Shown here piece by piece: positions 1 through 10,819 of a stretch of 64,000 nt of DNA. The stretch spans positions 166,368,491 through 166,432,490 of the forward strand of contig NC_134643.1 in assembly GCF_030463565.1 (NCBI RefSeq), in the 5' to 3' direction. How positions within the stretch are numbered: the stretch's first letter is position 1; each line of letters begins with the position of its first letter. The position numbers and the translations under genes were made by a program. Origin of the DNA: Pelecanus crispus. Its lineage: Eukaryota; Chordata; Aves; Pelecaniformes; Pelecanidae. The notes under the pieces are model-generated. The model saw only the letters and a list, made by a program, of their open reading frames with translations. It had not been told where the DNA came from and searched no databases.

Positions 1-88
1 GAAGGAAGGAAGGAAGGGAGGGAGGGAGGGAGGGAAGGAGGAAGGGAAGAAGGAAAGAAGGGAAGAAGGGAAGAAGGAAGAAGGAAAA
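1..88. repeat. Polypurine (GGAA/GAAG)n simple repeat at the window edge
   Basis: The window opens in a GGAA- and GAAG-rich run that continues leftwards. It is followed by ordinary sequence from about 90. No gene is seen from 90 to 815; chance open frames there show no protein features. Confidence 0.9.
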
Positions 89-815
89 GGTACCACTGCC
101 CACCAGCTAGAGTTGTTTAAACAAGGTTTTCCCCAGCACTGTCACTAAATAGTTAAAATATTCCCAAGCCTGTCCGAAAGTGGCTGAAATGTGCCAGTAC
201 CGGACATTAACTCTTTGAACAAGGCGAGGATTTAATTTGGGAAGAAGCGGGATTCCTTCTAATCCGAAATGGGCATTAGAAGATAAACTGAATATTAATG
301 CCGAGCTACACCTCTGATGCCAACAGCCCTCTGCTCCTCACCACGCCGTCACTCGGTCCTGTCTTTGCAGGCAGGAGTGTCTGCTCCCCAGATATTGCCT
401 TCCCAGGCTGCAGCTTGGGAGCATATGCTGTCCTTGTCCTGACCCCCCCCAGGCTCCCAGGGACAGACCGCGAACAAATTCTATTTTCCTTCCCTGAAAG
501 GTTTCCGAAGCGGAGGTCTGAGAAGTGTCCTCCACCGCTGCTGGGGATTTCGAGAGCCCAAGTTGGGAGAGGAAAGCTTGGTCTCCTGCATCGTCTGCCT
601 CCAGATTAGTGAAAAAATCATGCGGACAACTAGACCCTTGAATACACTTTTTTTTTTTTTTTTCCCCCGAATTTAAGAGAAATTACTACATCTGAGATAA
701 GAAAGGGAACCAAAATGTCCAGAAAAACGCCCAGTTAATAATACTGGTGGGGTTTTTTGAGGAAAAAAAAAAGGCTAAATATTCATACAAATACCTACCT
801 TCTGTTTTTTCACCT

Positions 816-911
816 CGTTCTTCTTTCTTCCTTGTCTCTCTCCTTTCTTTTTCTTTCTTTCTTCTCTCTCTCCTTTCTCTTTCTTTCTTTCTTTCTTTTT
901 TCTTTCTTTTT

Positions 912-958
<47 letters not shown>

Positions 959-1400
959 CTCTTTCTCTCTTTCTCTCTTTCTCTCTTTCTCTCTTTCTCT
1001 CTCTTTCTCTCTTCCTCTTTCTTCCCTTTTAATCCCTTTCCTTCCTTCCTTCCTTCCTTCCTTCCTTCCTTCCTTCCTTCCTTCCTTCCTTCCTTCCTCC
1101 TTTCCTTCCTTCCTTCCTTCCTTCCTTCCTTCCTTCCTTCCTTCCTTCCTTCCTTCCTTCCTTCCTTCCTTCCTTCCTTCCTCCTTTCCTTCCTTCCTTC
1201 TTGGTTTCCTCCCTTCCTCCTTTCTCTTCTTTCTCTCCTCCCCTCCTTTCCTCCTTCCCTTTATTTTCCTTTCTCTCTTATTACTTTCTTCTCTTTCTTT
1301 ATTCCTTTCTCTTTTTTATTCTTTTTCCTTTCCTTCTTTTCCTTCCTCCCCCGCCTCCCCTGCCTCCCCTGCCTCCCCTGCCTCCCCTGTCTTCCCTGCC
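816..1400. repeat. Long polypyrimidine tract: (TTTC)n, (CTTTCT)n, (TTCC)n and a CCTGCCTCCC tandem repeat
   Basis: About 580 bp is almost purely C/T on the + strand. It passes from TTTC units (about 885-960) to CTCTTTCT units (to about 1016) and TTCC units (about 1040-1200). After mixed C/T sequence, 10-bp CCTGCCTCCC units run at about 1350-1395. Open frames rich in serine, phenylalanine and leucine here are by-products of the repeat. Confidence 0.95.
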
Positions 1401-2324
1401 CTTGCCCCACACTCTGCCGGCTCAGCGGCCCCGGCCCCGGCCCGCTTTTGGGGAGGGGGGGACGCGGTGAATTCCAGCCGGAGCCCCCGCGGGCTGGCCG
1501 CGCTCTGCTATTCTTTCAGGGCTCCAGCCCTGCTCTCTCCGCAGGAAACAGAGGAGCTGATCCAAGTTCAAAGTCACGTCGCCGTCCCTCCTAAGAAGTG
1601 CTTTATTTCCCTCCGAACCGCAAAACCCCTTTCCCCCATGTGACGGGGTAACAAGGGCAGGGAGCGGGGGGCGAGGGGGGGCAGAGGCACCGGCAGCCGG
1701 CCCCGCACTCGCCCGCCGGGCCACCGCCAGGAACGCAGCCTCCGGCTCACGGGCAGCTTTCGGGGGAGGAAAGCAAAAGCGCTCACCCAAAGTCGGTGCT
1801 AAACTGCTTTATTGAAAGAAGTTTTTCAACAGGTTTCTGGAGGTGCCAGACCTGCAGAGCGAACGCCAGCCTTCCCGGGAAAGCGTTCCCCCCTTCGTAA
1901 GTTTTCCGAATTTTCCTGCTCTGCTCTTATTCTTGCCGGCTGCTGATGCGGAGGGAGCTTGGGGTGGGGGGGGGGGGGGGGGAGGGACGAGCGAGAGCAA
2001 TTTCTCGCTTCCCCTGGACTGCATATACCGCCCTGGCCCTCTAGCCCCTTTCCCCGGGAGGTGTCACCCCCCCGGGCCGGGGGTGTTGGGGAGGCTCCTC
2101 CGCCCCCCCACCCCCCGCCCCGCGTCCCCGGGCAGCCGAGGGGGGCTCTGCCCGCCGGAGGATGCGGCCGGCGGCAGCCTCGCCGGGGAAGGAGAGGCGG
2201 AAGGGCCGACCGAGGGGCAAGAGAGGGGTCTTTCCCCCCCAAATTCAGCCTTCGCTTCTCCCCGGAGTAACGGGCCGAGGTGCGGGGCGGGGAGGGGGCG
2301 TGCGGCCGGGCCGTAGCCTGGGAA

Positions 2325-2560
2325 GAAGAGGCCAATTGAGCGGAATCACTTGCACCGTTGTCTGTATCACAGACACTCATAAATTCAACAAGCTCATCAA
2401 CAGGATATTAAGTTGCAGGTTACCTTTGATGGTGCCGATCCGAGGCACTTCTAGGCCGTTCGACCTATGACCCGTGAAGACCACATGTGTTGTGCTGTAG
2501 CCTCCCTCTGTAAAACACACTTCGGGACAAAAGTTCTTTGTCAGGCTCTACCGGCAGCGT
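2325..2560. promoter_or_regulatory. Candidate conserved non-coding element (AT-richer island)
   Basis: A balanced-composition island between two CpG-rich blocks has no coding potential and many short transcription-factor-like motifs (CCAATTGA, TGTATCACAGACA, ACCTTTGATG). The TTTGAT core is TCF/LEF-like. Conservation is inferred from composition and location upstream of ZIC5 only. Confidence 0.35.
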
Positions 2561-2622
2561 AATGTAAAAGAAAAAAGGGGAAATAATGAAAATCTCAGCC
2601 AAAGCTGTAACTTTTAAATGCT

Positions 2623-2653
<31 letters not shown>

Positions 2654-3069
2654 GAAACCGCTAGGCAGGGCGGGGGCAGCAGGAAGGAGCACCGCGCTTT
2701 CGTGCCATTAATATTTATTGTTCTCTCGGTTGCGCTTACATACATAAAACGAGAAGTTGCCGCGTAAAACCCCGCGCTGGGCGGCGATGCGGCGAGGCGG
2801 CGGGGGCGAGGAGCAGGGTGCCGGTGGTCGCCAGGACGGGACCCCCGGCCGAGGGGCAGCCGGTGCCGCCGCCCTGCCCAGCTGCCGCCGAGGGACGCGC
2901 AACGCCGCGTACTTTGCGCGCCCCGCGCTCGGCCCCGCTGCGCCCCTCATCCCGCGGCCGGCGCGGCGCCCCCAAAATGGGGTCTGCCCCAGCACCCGCC
3001 GCGTTGGGTGAGGTTCACCTTTTTCCTCCTGGAGATGCCCGCGTACGCGTTAGAGGCAGGGGAGAAGCT

Positions 3070-3215
3070 TCCCAATAAAGCGCGATGGACTTTGTAATAC
3101 AATTTATGCTGTCATTCATAAATAACAATGCCATATGGTAACCATATTGCTTATACAAGTAAAGCCGTCAAAGTGTCACTATTTGATTTATCTCAACAGC
3201 TTCCTCCAACGGTGA
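3070..3215. promoter_or_regulatory. Candidate conserved non-coding element
   Basis: An AT-rich island in CpG-rich surroundings includes CATTCATAAATAACAATGCC (HOX- and SOX-like cores) and the near-palindrome ATGGTAACCATA. Function is inferred; no alignment was possible. Confidence 0.35.
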
Positions 3216-4129
3216 CGTTCAGCTGCAGAGAGAGGGGAAGGGGGGAGAGAGCGCGGAGCAAAATTTGGCCTGGGTTTCCTGAGGCCGCCTCTCCCTTTAT
3301 CTCTTCCTCTCTCTGTATGCATAAATATAGATAGATATATATACACACACGTATATATATACACACAGGGACTGAAGGATGGAATTTTTTTGTCCCTCTT
3401 TTGTCCCTGTTTGAGCAAATCCCCGAAGGGGACGTGCGGGGATGGAGCCCGCTTTCCCTGGCGAGGCGCGCACTGCAAATGGCAGCTCCGAAACTTCAGC
3501 AGGCGCCCGCGAGTCCCCGTCCCAAACGCGCGGCGGGTCCCGGCCCCGGCAGCCCCGACGGCGGGCACGCTGCCGGCACCCTCTCGGGGCCGTGCCCCAG
3601 CCCTCGGGCTCCCACTTGGGTGCATGAGGCGACGAGAACCGGGCGTTTCGTGGGTGCAGGAGAAGTTTATTTTTAAGGGTATAAAATATCCATCCCCTGA
3701 TCCCCTCCGGAAAGGAGGGGCAGGGAGCCTCGCCGCCAAATCGCCCATCTCTCTCCCCCCTTTCGAGCCCGTGGGCAGCCACGACCCCTCCCACCCCCCA
3801 CCCCCGCTCCCTCCCGGGGTCCCGGCGCCTCCGTGCTATCCCCGCGACGGGACGGTGAGGGGGGGTGCCGGGGTTACCCCCCCCCCCCGCCGTTTCGGTC
3901 GCCGCGGGGCTGTGACTCGGGGCGCTCCCGCCTGCTGCTGGGCGAAGGCAGCGCCGGTCACGAGTGTTCGCGGGGGGAACCGCGCCACAGGCTCCCCCAC
4001 GCCGCAAGGCAGCCCCACCAGCGAAGAGAGCCACCCGCGACGGCTCGGGCGCGGGGTAAGCTATTTCAGCAGGTTTGGGGAGATTTGGAGGTCTTGCCGA
4101 GGAAAGCGGCAACCGCGCTCACTTTCTAA

Positions 4130-4300
4130 TGGTTCCCCAGAAGAATGTTTTACACGTTATAAAACATTGCTCCCCGCTCCCTAACTATCAATAAGACGTG
4201 CATTAAAGCCGATTGTTTGTAAATGGTGTTCATGATCATTAGCATACATTTACATAATGCAGCCTACAGCACAACATTTTCCAGCTAAACACCTCCTAAA
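4130..4300. promoter_or_regulatory. Candidate conserved non-coding element
   Basis: The island contains TTGTTTGTAAAT (forkhead-like), TGATCATTAGCATACATTTA (POU/homeobox-like) and no usable reading frame. A similar AT-rich island follows at 4725-4845, with the near-palindrome ATAAAATATTTTCTTTGTTTTAT. Both are inferred from composition and motifs. Confidence 0.35.
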
Positions 4301-6839
4301 GCCCGATAGCCCGAGCGCGGTTTCTAGAGGCACCTTTACCAAATAGATTTGAGGACTTCCAAGGCTTTCACCCCGCCTCTGCAGCCTCCCCCGGGGTCCC
4401 TTGGCGGCTTTGCCGGCGAGCGGGGCACGGCGGGAGGGCTCTGGCCGACCCCCGACGGGCGCTGGCGGGGGTTTTTTGGAGGGGGGAGGGAGGCACCGCC
4501 CGCCTTCCCCCCACCGCAGCCCCCCAGCGCTGCGGCAGCCTGGGCCTGAGCTGGGGTCGGTGAGTTAATGGGCTTTAAAATTCTTCACGGCCCTTTTTGG
4601 AGCTGGCACCGTCCAAAATTGTCCCGGCCCGGGCAGCCACCTTCGCTTCCCGGCGTCCTAAAAATGGGCGAATTTCCACGTGAGTCGCGGCCAACCCCTC
4701 CCTCCCCACAGTCGCGGGTCAGCCGCCTATTACCCAGCTATAAAATATTTTCTTTGTTTTATAGCCCCTCATAAAAAGAAATTGATCGGGGGGATATATT
4801 TGAATTAAGACATATTAAATCGATGACAGATACAGATCACGCTGCGTTTAACGCGAGCGGGACGGGGAGGCGTGCGCAAGGTGGCCGCGGCACTCTTCTT
4901 GAACCCCACGGCATCCCCCGTCAGACCGTCACACCGCGGGACCTCAGGATTTGGGGAGGGAGGAGGGCACTTTTTGGATGCACGTATAGGAAACAGACGT
5001 ACAGAAATACGTGTGCAGGCGTACGGCTGGGTTGCGAGGAGTTGTTTTTTACTGTGCAATAAAACCAACGAGCAGCCCCTTTTAAAACCCGGGGATTTAT
5101 TTATTCTCGTTCCTTGCCTTGCAGCATCACTGAGACCCCCGCCACGCCGGGAGAGCCGGGAGCACCGGTTCAGCTCCGGGGGGGCGTGGGGAGGGGGACA
5201 GGGGAACACCGTCCGGTCTCGCTCCCCCTTGGCGGGGCAGGAAGCCGGGGGTCCCAGCGGGGGCGGCTCCCGCCCTACAGCCCCTTCCCCCACTTTGGGC
5301 CAAATCCTGCGAGTTTTCCCCACGTGAGTAGCGGGGGGGAGGGGGGGGGGGGGGCTGGAGCCTGGCCCGGGAAATGCCGGGCGGGAGCGGGGCTTGCTCG
5401 GGGGGTGGCTCTGCAAAGGGCAGCGGCGGGGACACGCAGAGGTGCTTTGGTCAAGGGGGGATGAGGCGGCCGGGGAGGGCCGGGAGGGGTGCGGGGGGGG
5501 GGGTGTCCGCTGGCGTCCCCCGCCCCGTTTCCTCTCCCGGCGTGGCGGAGGAGCGTCCCTCGCTGCCCCGCAGGCAGGGAAGGACAGGCAGCCTGCCTGC
5601 ACTTTCTAAGGAGCGCGGGAGCGCCAGGCATTCCCAGGGGGACCAGCAGCCGAAGGAAAGCGGATGACATATCAATACAGGCCACCCCTCCTCCCGCAGC
5701 CCCAGAGGAAAGTCACGGCAATGCTCTGTTCCCCCTTTTTGCTTGGCAGGGAAATCCCTGAGCCTGCCTTTTCGGCACCCCCAAACGGCAGCATCCTCCT
5801 TCGTGCGGAAGGGGCAGTCTCGGCGCTCCACAAAGGGCTTCACTTTGGAGGACCAACACACCCCGCACCCCAGGGATGGTCCCATCGCTCCCCCCGCCCG
5901 CCCCCCACCTCTGCGCCCCCACCCCAGGGGACCACCAACTTCTCCCTCCCTTTCCCGTCGAGGGCAGCAGCTCCTGGCAGACACCCCCCAGCCGGAGACT
6001 CCCCAATTTCCCAGCCCACCGCCCCCCTCCCTCCCCGGCTTCCCAAAGCTTCGAGGAGCGGGGGGCGGCTCTCCCGACGGGGCGCCCCGGGAAGGGGCTG
6101 CGGGGCACCTCGGGAGGAGGAAGCCGCCAAGGAGGCGGCAAGCGCAGGCCCCCAAAACTTCTCCCTGACACGGGCTGCTCCCCCGCCCCCCCCCCCCCCC
6201 CGGCCGGCTGCTCGCTCATTCACTTTCTAAAGGAATGGAATCCCCCCGCCTCCCGTCCCCCGCCGCCTTCTTTTTAGGAAAACGTTGGCTGCCTTCCCCT
6301 AGTGCTGCCTTCGATCGCCCGCCCTGGGCATGAGTACACACAGCCTCGCCTCGCGTGGGGGTGTGGGGGTGTGTGTGTGTGTGTGTGGGGGTGTTGCACC
6401 AGGGCGTGCTTTCCCGCCTTATCGATGAATGAATGGCGGACTTCCAAAAAAAAAAAAAAAAAAAAAGAGAAAATAAGTGAAAAGAGAAGGGAACCGAGCG
6501 CAGAGCCCGGCGGCAGCCCCGCGCGTGGGCTGCTCCGGGGGGAGGAAGAGAAATCCCCGCGGCCCCGCGAACGTGAACACGGCGGCGCAGCGCCTCCGAG
6601 CAGCGCGCCCCGTCCAGCGCCGGGGGAGCGGCCGCTGCCGCCCGCTGCTGCCCGCTGCCGGCGGGGTGCGGGGGGTTTGCGGGGGGTTTGCGTTGGGGGG
6701 GGGGGGGGTGGGCGGGTGTGCGCCCCGTCGGGCCCCGCGCGAAGTTTTGCAAGTGCAACTTCGGGGGGCGGCGCGGGGGGGGGTGGGGGGGGGTGGCGGG
6801 GCGGCGGGGGCGGATCCCCGCTGCGCCGGCGGCCTGAAA

Positions 6840-7040
6840 GGGAGCCAATCGCGCGGCCCCAGCCGCTGCCAATCATCGGGATCCGTCCAATCCCTCCGGC
6901 GCCCTGTCCGAGCCGTATTTCCCACCGCGCCGCCGAAGTGTGGTGAGGGCTCTGCCAATCGCGGGCGGCCAGAGCGGGGCCGGGGATGCGCGGAGTTAGG
7001 AGCGCAGACAAAAGAAGTTAAAGAGCCGCTTAATATATAC
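6840..7040 (+). promoter_or_regulatory. ZIC5: ZIC5 proximal promoter and 5'UTR with four CCAAT boxes
   Basis: Four CCAAT boxes, all in the same orientation, lie at 6845-6849, 6869-6873, 6887-6891 and 6955-6959, 80-200 bp upstream of the ZIC5 start, inside a dense CpG island. This is the expected arrangement for an NF-Y-dependent, TATA-less CpG-island promoter. The transcription start is probably between about 6970 and 7040. The only TATA-like string (TTAATATATA, 7030-7039) touches the start codon and is too close to act as a TATA box for this ATG. NF-Y binding is inferred from the motifs. Confidence 0.65.
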
Positions 7041-7383
7041 ATGTTTTTGAAGGCGGGTAGAGGGAAAAAAATAACAACAGCGAGCGTAGATGGGCTTGGC
7101 TGTGTCGTTATGGAGCCCCCTTTGAGCAAGAGGAACCCGACACTGAGATTAGCGGATTTGGCAGCGGCTCAGCCCCATCCTCACCAGAACATGACAGGCT
7201 TCCCGGGGCTGGGGAACCACCACGTCCACCCCCACCACGCCGCCCACCTCCACCCGGGGGACGCGGGCGGCGACCCCGGCGGTGCCCTCACGCCGCTGGG
7301 ACCCGAGCACATGGCGCAGCCCGCCGCCCTCAAGCTCACGCCCGAGGCGCTCACCGCCGCCGCCGCCGCCTTCGCCGCGCCCG

Positions 7384-7436
<53 letters not shown>

Positions 7437-8376
7437 GCCGCCTACGCGCCGCCCGCCGCCGCCCTCCCGGGCAACCCCTCGGGGGGGGCGGCGGGCCGGG
7501 ACTTCCCGCTGCGGCGGGAGCTGCCCACCGCCGCCGCCGCCGCCGCCTCGCACGGGGCGCTGGGCGAGCAGCAGCCGCCCGCCGGCTCCCCCCACCTCCC
7601 GCACCCGCCGCCCCACGGCGTCTTCATCTCGGCCGCCGGCACCTACGGCGCGGCCGACGGGGCGCACGCCGCCTTCCCGCCGCCGCCGGCCGGCGAGCAG
7701 GGCGCGCCCGCCGCTCGCCAGCCGCCGCTCAACGGGCAGATGCGCCTGGGGCTGGCGGCCGCCGCCGGCGAGCTCTACGGGCGCGCCGAGGCTCACTACG
7801 GGGCCGCCGCCGCCGCCTCCTCCTCCTCCTCGGCGCTGCAAGGCTACGGCTCCGTCAGCCTCAACCTGGCGGCGGCGGCGGCGGCGGCGGCGGCCGGCCA
7901 CGGGCACCCGCACCACCCCCATCCCCACCACCACCACCACCACCACCACCACCACCATGCCCACGTCGGGGCGGCGGCGGCGGCGGCGGCCGGGGCCTTC
8001 CTGCGGTACATGCGGCAGCCCATCAAGCAAGAGCTGATCTGCAAGTGGATCGACCGGGAGCCGCCGCCTCCTCCTCCTCCTCCGCCGCCGCCGCCGCCGC
8101 CGGGCGGTAGGAAGCCTTGCTCCAAAACTTTCAGCACGATGCAGGAGCTGGTGAGCCATGTCACCGTGGAGCACGTCGGCGGGCCCGAGCAGAGCAGCCA
8201 CGTGTGCTACTGGGAGGAGTGTCCCCGCGAAGGCAAGCCCTTCAAAGCGAAATACAAACTCATCAACCACATCCGAGTGCACACGGGAGAGAAGCCCTTC
8301 CCCTGCCCCTTCCCCGGCTGCGGGAAGGTCTTCGCCCGCTCCGAAAACCTCAAGATCCACAAGCGGACTCATACAG
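7041..8376 (+). CDS. ZIC5: ZIC5 coding exon 1: N-terminal region and zinc fingers 1-3
   Basis: Zic proteins are nuclear DNA-binding and co-factor proteins acting in neural tube, neural crest and midline development. The exon encodes residues 1-445 plus the first base of Gly446. Visible parts are a ZOC-like motif RDFPLRREL (about 153-161), several polyalanine tracts, a polyhistidine run (about 290-310), the segment [21 protein letters not shown], and three fingers. Finger 1 is the atypical Zic type (C334, C360, H373, H378) with a proline run (about 341-354) between its cysteines. Finger 2 is C389/C394/H410/H414 and finger 3 is C422/C427/H440/H444. The start at 7041 is chosen because MFLKAGRG matches the vertebrate ZIC5 N-terminus. 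The frame is open back to 6477, but that stretch contains the promoter CCAAT boxes. A second in-frame ATG at 7110 has a stronger Kozak context. The exon ends at a donor, ACAG|GTAGGT. Confidence 0.95.
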
Positions 8377-9037
8377 GTAGGTGCCCCCCCACCGTCTCCA
8401 ACCCCCCCCCCCCCCCCCCCCGCCTCTCTAAGGGTTTTCTTCCTTTTCCTTCCTTTCTTTTTTTTTTTTTTTTCCTTCCCCCCCTTCCCCCTCTTTTCCT
8501 CCTCTCCTACGCACCGCCGGACATGTGACTTTTTCATGAATAAGTAATTCGGCAGCACACGGGCCACGCACACACAGCCACGCACCCGGCCCCTTCTGCC
8601 CTGCACACACGTCTGTGTCCGGCCCCCCCACCCCACCCCCACGCACCTTTGGGCAGCTCCCTCCCCACCCCCTCCCGCCACCCACCTCCCCACACCCCGG
8701 CACCAGCGGATAAATACACCGATTAATAAATAACGCCGAGCCCGGGGGCAGATGAACAGCAGCCCCTGCGGAAGAGCGAGGAGAGGATGAGCGCCCGCCC
8801 GGCCCGGCCTCCGCCGCCCCAGCCCGGGGCAGCCCGGGGGGGGCTCACCCCACGGCTGGGGGGAGCTGCTCGCCGCCCCCCACCCCCCCGAAAGAAGGAC
8901 GGCGGTTCTGCTTTTCCTGCCGGCTCTGCCGGTGGGGACGCAGCCGGGCGAGGGGCGCTTGGCCCGGCGGAGATGGGGCTGCGGGGGCTCTTGGGGGCGC
9001 AGTTCCCCTGCGCTGCGCTGCGGGCGGCGCCGGCGCT

Positions 9038-9475
9038 CGGGGCTGCCGGGGCTACCGGGGCTGCCGGGGCTGCCGGGGCTACCGGGGCTGCCGGGGCTGC
9101 CGGGGCTGCCGGGGCTACGGATACTGCCTGCGCTCGGGGCTGCCGGGGCTACCAGGGCTGCCGAGGCTACTGGGGCTACCGGGGCTACCAGGGCTGCCGG
9201 AGCTATCTGGGCTACCGATACTGCCGGGGCTACCGGGACTGCCGGGGCTGCCGGGACTGCCGGGGCTACCGTGGCTGCCGGGGCTACCGGGGCAACCGCG
9301 CTGCCCCCGCCACCGGAGCTGCCCCTGCGACCAGCGCTGCCGGGGCTACCCCCGCAGCCGCTTGTGCCCCCCTGCCCGGGCTAGCGATACTACCGGGATT
9401 ACCGGCGCCGCCGCTGCTACCGGGACAGCCGGTGCTGGCGGGGCTGCCCCCGCCGCCGGGGCTACCGGTGCTGCC
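9038..9475. repeat. 9-bp GC-rich minisatellite in the ZIC5 intron
   Basis: Units of GGGGCTGCC and GGGGCTACC repeat, nearly perfect at 9038-9130 and 9140-9300, and more diverged to about 9475. Because 9 is a multiple of 3, all frames stay open and produce Gly/Ala/Thr or Tyr/Arg/Gly repeats that mimic a structural protein. The location is entirely intronic. Confidence 0.9.
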
Positions 9476-9753
9476 CGCGTTTGCTCCCGCCTCCGGCGGT
9501 GCCCGCGGAGCCGGGGAGGAGGGCGCAGGGAGGGGGAAGGCGCTGGCCGGGGGACGCTCCCCTCTCTTTGTGGATCTGAGGAGGAAACTTCCAAGCAGCC
9601 CGGGCTGCCCGGCGGGGCTTGGCGGAGCGGGAGCTGCGGGAGGAGGGAGCAGCACCCCCGGGGGGTGCCCGGGGGGCAGGCTGGGCCCGCTGCGGGGCTC
9701 CCGGAGGGGCTCGGGGTTACGGGGTGTGTTTGAGCCTTTCAGTCTTTTTTTCC

Positions 9754-9785
<32 letters not shown>

Positions 9786-9844
9786 CCTCCCCTTTCTCCT
9801 TCCTTTCTCGCCACCCCCGAAATACGCATTTCGCTCAGGGTGTA

Positions 9845-10080
9845 AAAACTCCGCCGAAAACGAACGAAGCCGGGATTTATAGTGGTAGACAAATATTATT
9901 CCTCGGAGGACACTTAAGGAAGTGGAGTTGCCGTAATTGCTTTCTTGATTTATTGTGGGCTGCTCGGGAAGAGAAAAGCGGCGGCCGTGCAACGTGTTGT
10001 TCCGATGTAAAACCAAATGGCCCATGGCAGAAAGGATTATAGATTTTTATCTCCAGACTATGTCAGGCATGAGCCCGTAT
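9845..10080. promoter_or_regulatory. Candidate intronic regulatory island
   Basis: A balanced-composition island in the GC-rich intron follows a T-rich tract. It contains CCGTAATTGC and TTGATTTATTGTGGGC (homeobox- and RUNX-like cores). There is no coding signal. An enhancer role is inferred. Confidence 0.3.
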
Positions 10081-10564
10081 GGAGCTGCGGAGACCTGAGG
10101 ATGCCCAGCTCTCTGCGCCCAGAGCCGGGCGGGGGGAGATGTCTCCTGCCGGGGGGGGGCTGACACTTTTTTTGGGGGGGTGGTGTGGTGTGTTAATGGC
10201 ACCGCGGAATGGGTTAAATGCTGGAGGCCCGTGTTTTTGTTATCTAGCTGTCCCCATCTGTCTTGATTTGGAAAACAAAACTTCACCGCGGACCTTTCTG
10301 GGCTCCTCAACTCCTTCCCGGGCTCTTCAACTCCCTCCCCATCCCAGCTCCAAGGAGGGGAAAGGAACGAGTCCGGGGGAGGCTTGGGGCGGGGGAGCAG
10401 AGGGATTCAGCGGGACAAGGACCCCCCCCCAAAATAACCTAAATATGTATCGGGCACAGTTTGCAGCTCTGAGCTGTGGTCGAGCGCTGCCCCGAGGCCC
10501 TGCGTGGGACATGGCCCCTTGCAAAGGAAATTTGGAGAAGTTTGCAGCCGGGGGCTACCCGCTG

Positions 10565-10655
10565 CTCCCCGGGGGCTGTGCACCCCGAGAGGGGCCGGGG
10601 GAGAGGGGGACCAAGAGGGTCCCGCACGCGTGAGCCCACGGGGAAAGCCTGTCTC
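10565..10655 (+). repeat. Diverged direct-repeat block, partner at 11503-11615
   Basis: The stretch GGGGGCTGTGCACCCC...GGCCGGGGGAGAGGGGGACC followed by CGCGTGAGCCCACGGGGAAA recurs about 940 bp downstream in the same order. In the downstream copy the two parts are separated by the reverse-complement arm of the fold-back. Confidence 0.8.
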
Positions 10656-10819
10656 CACGCAGAAGGGGCCATTGCAACAAACCAGCCCTCGGGGCTCGGG
10701 GTGGGGGGCAACAACCCCCTCGAATGACAGCTCGGTCCACGGGAGGGTGAAGGGGACGTGACTCTTTCCCCACACACAGCCCTCGGGTGGACGAGGGATC
10801 CCAAACCTTCTGCCCGTCC

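Larger units (their letters stand above)
1400..6840. other. ZIC2-ZIC5 intergenic CpG-rich region
   Basis: No gene is recognised. The stretch alternates CpG-rich DNA (1400-2330, 2650-3060, 3420-4100, 4350-4700, 4850-6700) with AT-richer islands listed separately. A (GT)n run lies at 6370-6387 and a poly-A at about 6446-6465. Many overlapping open frames are proline-, glycine- and arginine-rich on both strands, which is what CpG-island composition produces by chance. In other vertebrates this interval holds shared ZIC2/ZIC5 regulatory DNA. Confidence 0.6.

Noticed and set aside
747-1643. 298-codon open frame rich in Ser/Phe/Leu/Pro
   Set aside because: It is produced by the C/T simple repeats; no domain is visible and several frames are open at once.
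6477-7040. In-frame extension of ZIC5 upstream to an ATG at 6477
   Set aside because: It would translate through the promoter CCAAT boxes and has no resemblance to ZIC5; MFLKAGRG at 7041 matches the family start.
7149-8693. 514-codon open frame antisense to ZIC5 exon 1
   Set aside because: It is a reflection of GC-rich codon usage on the sense strand; Gly/Arg/Val-rich with no recognisable family.
8787-9845. Collagen-like or Tyr-Arg-Gly-Cys repeat protein
   Set aside because: It is the 9-bp intronic minisatellite translated; no conserved start, stop or flanking domain.
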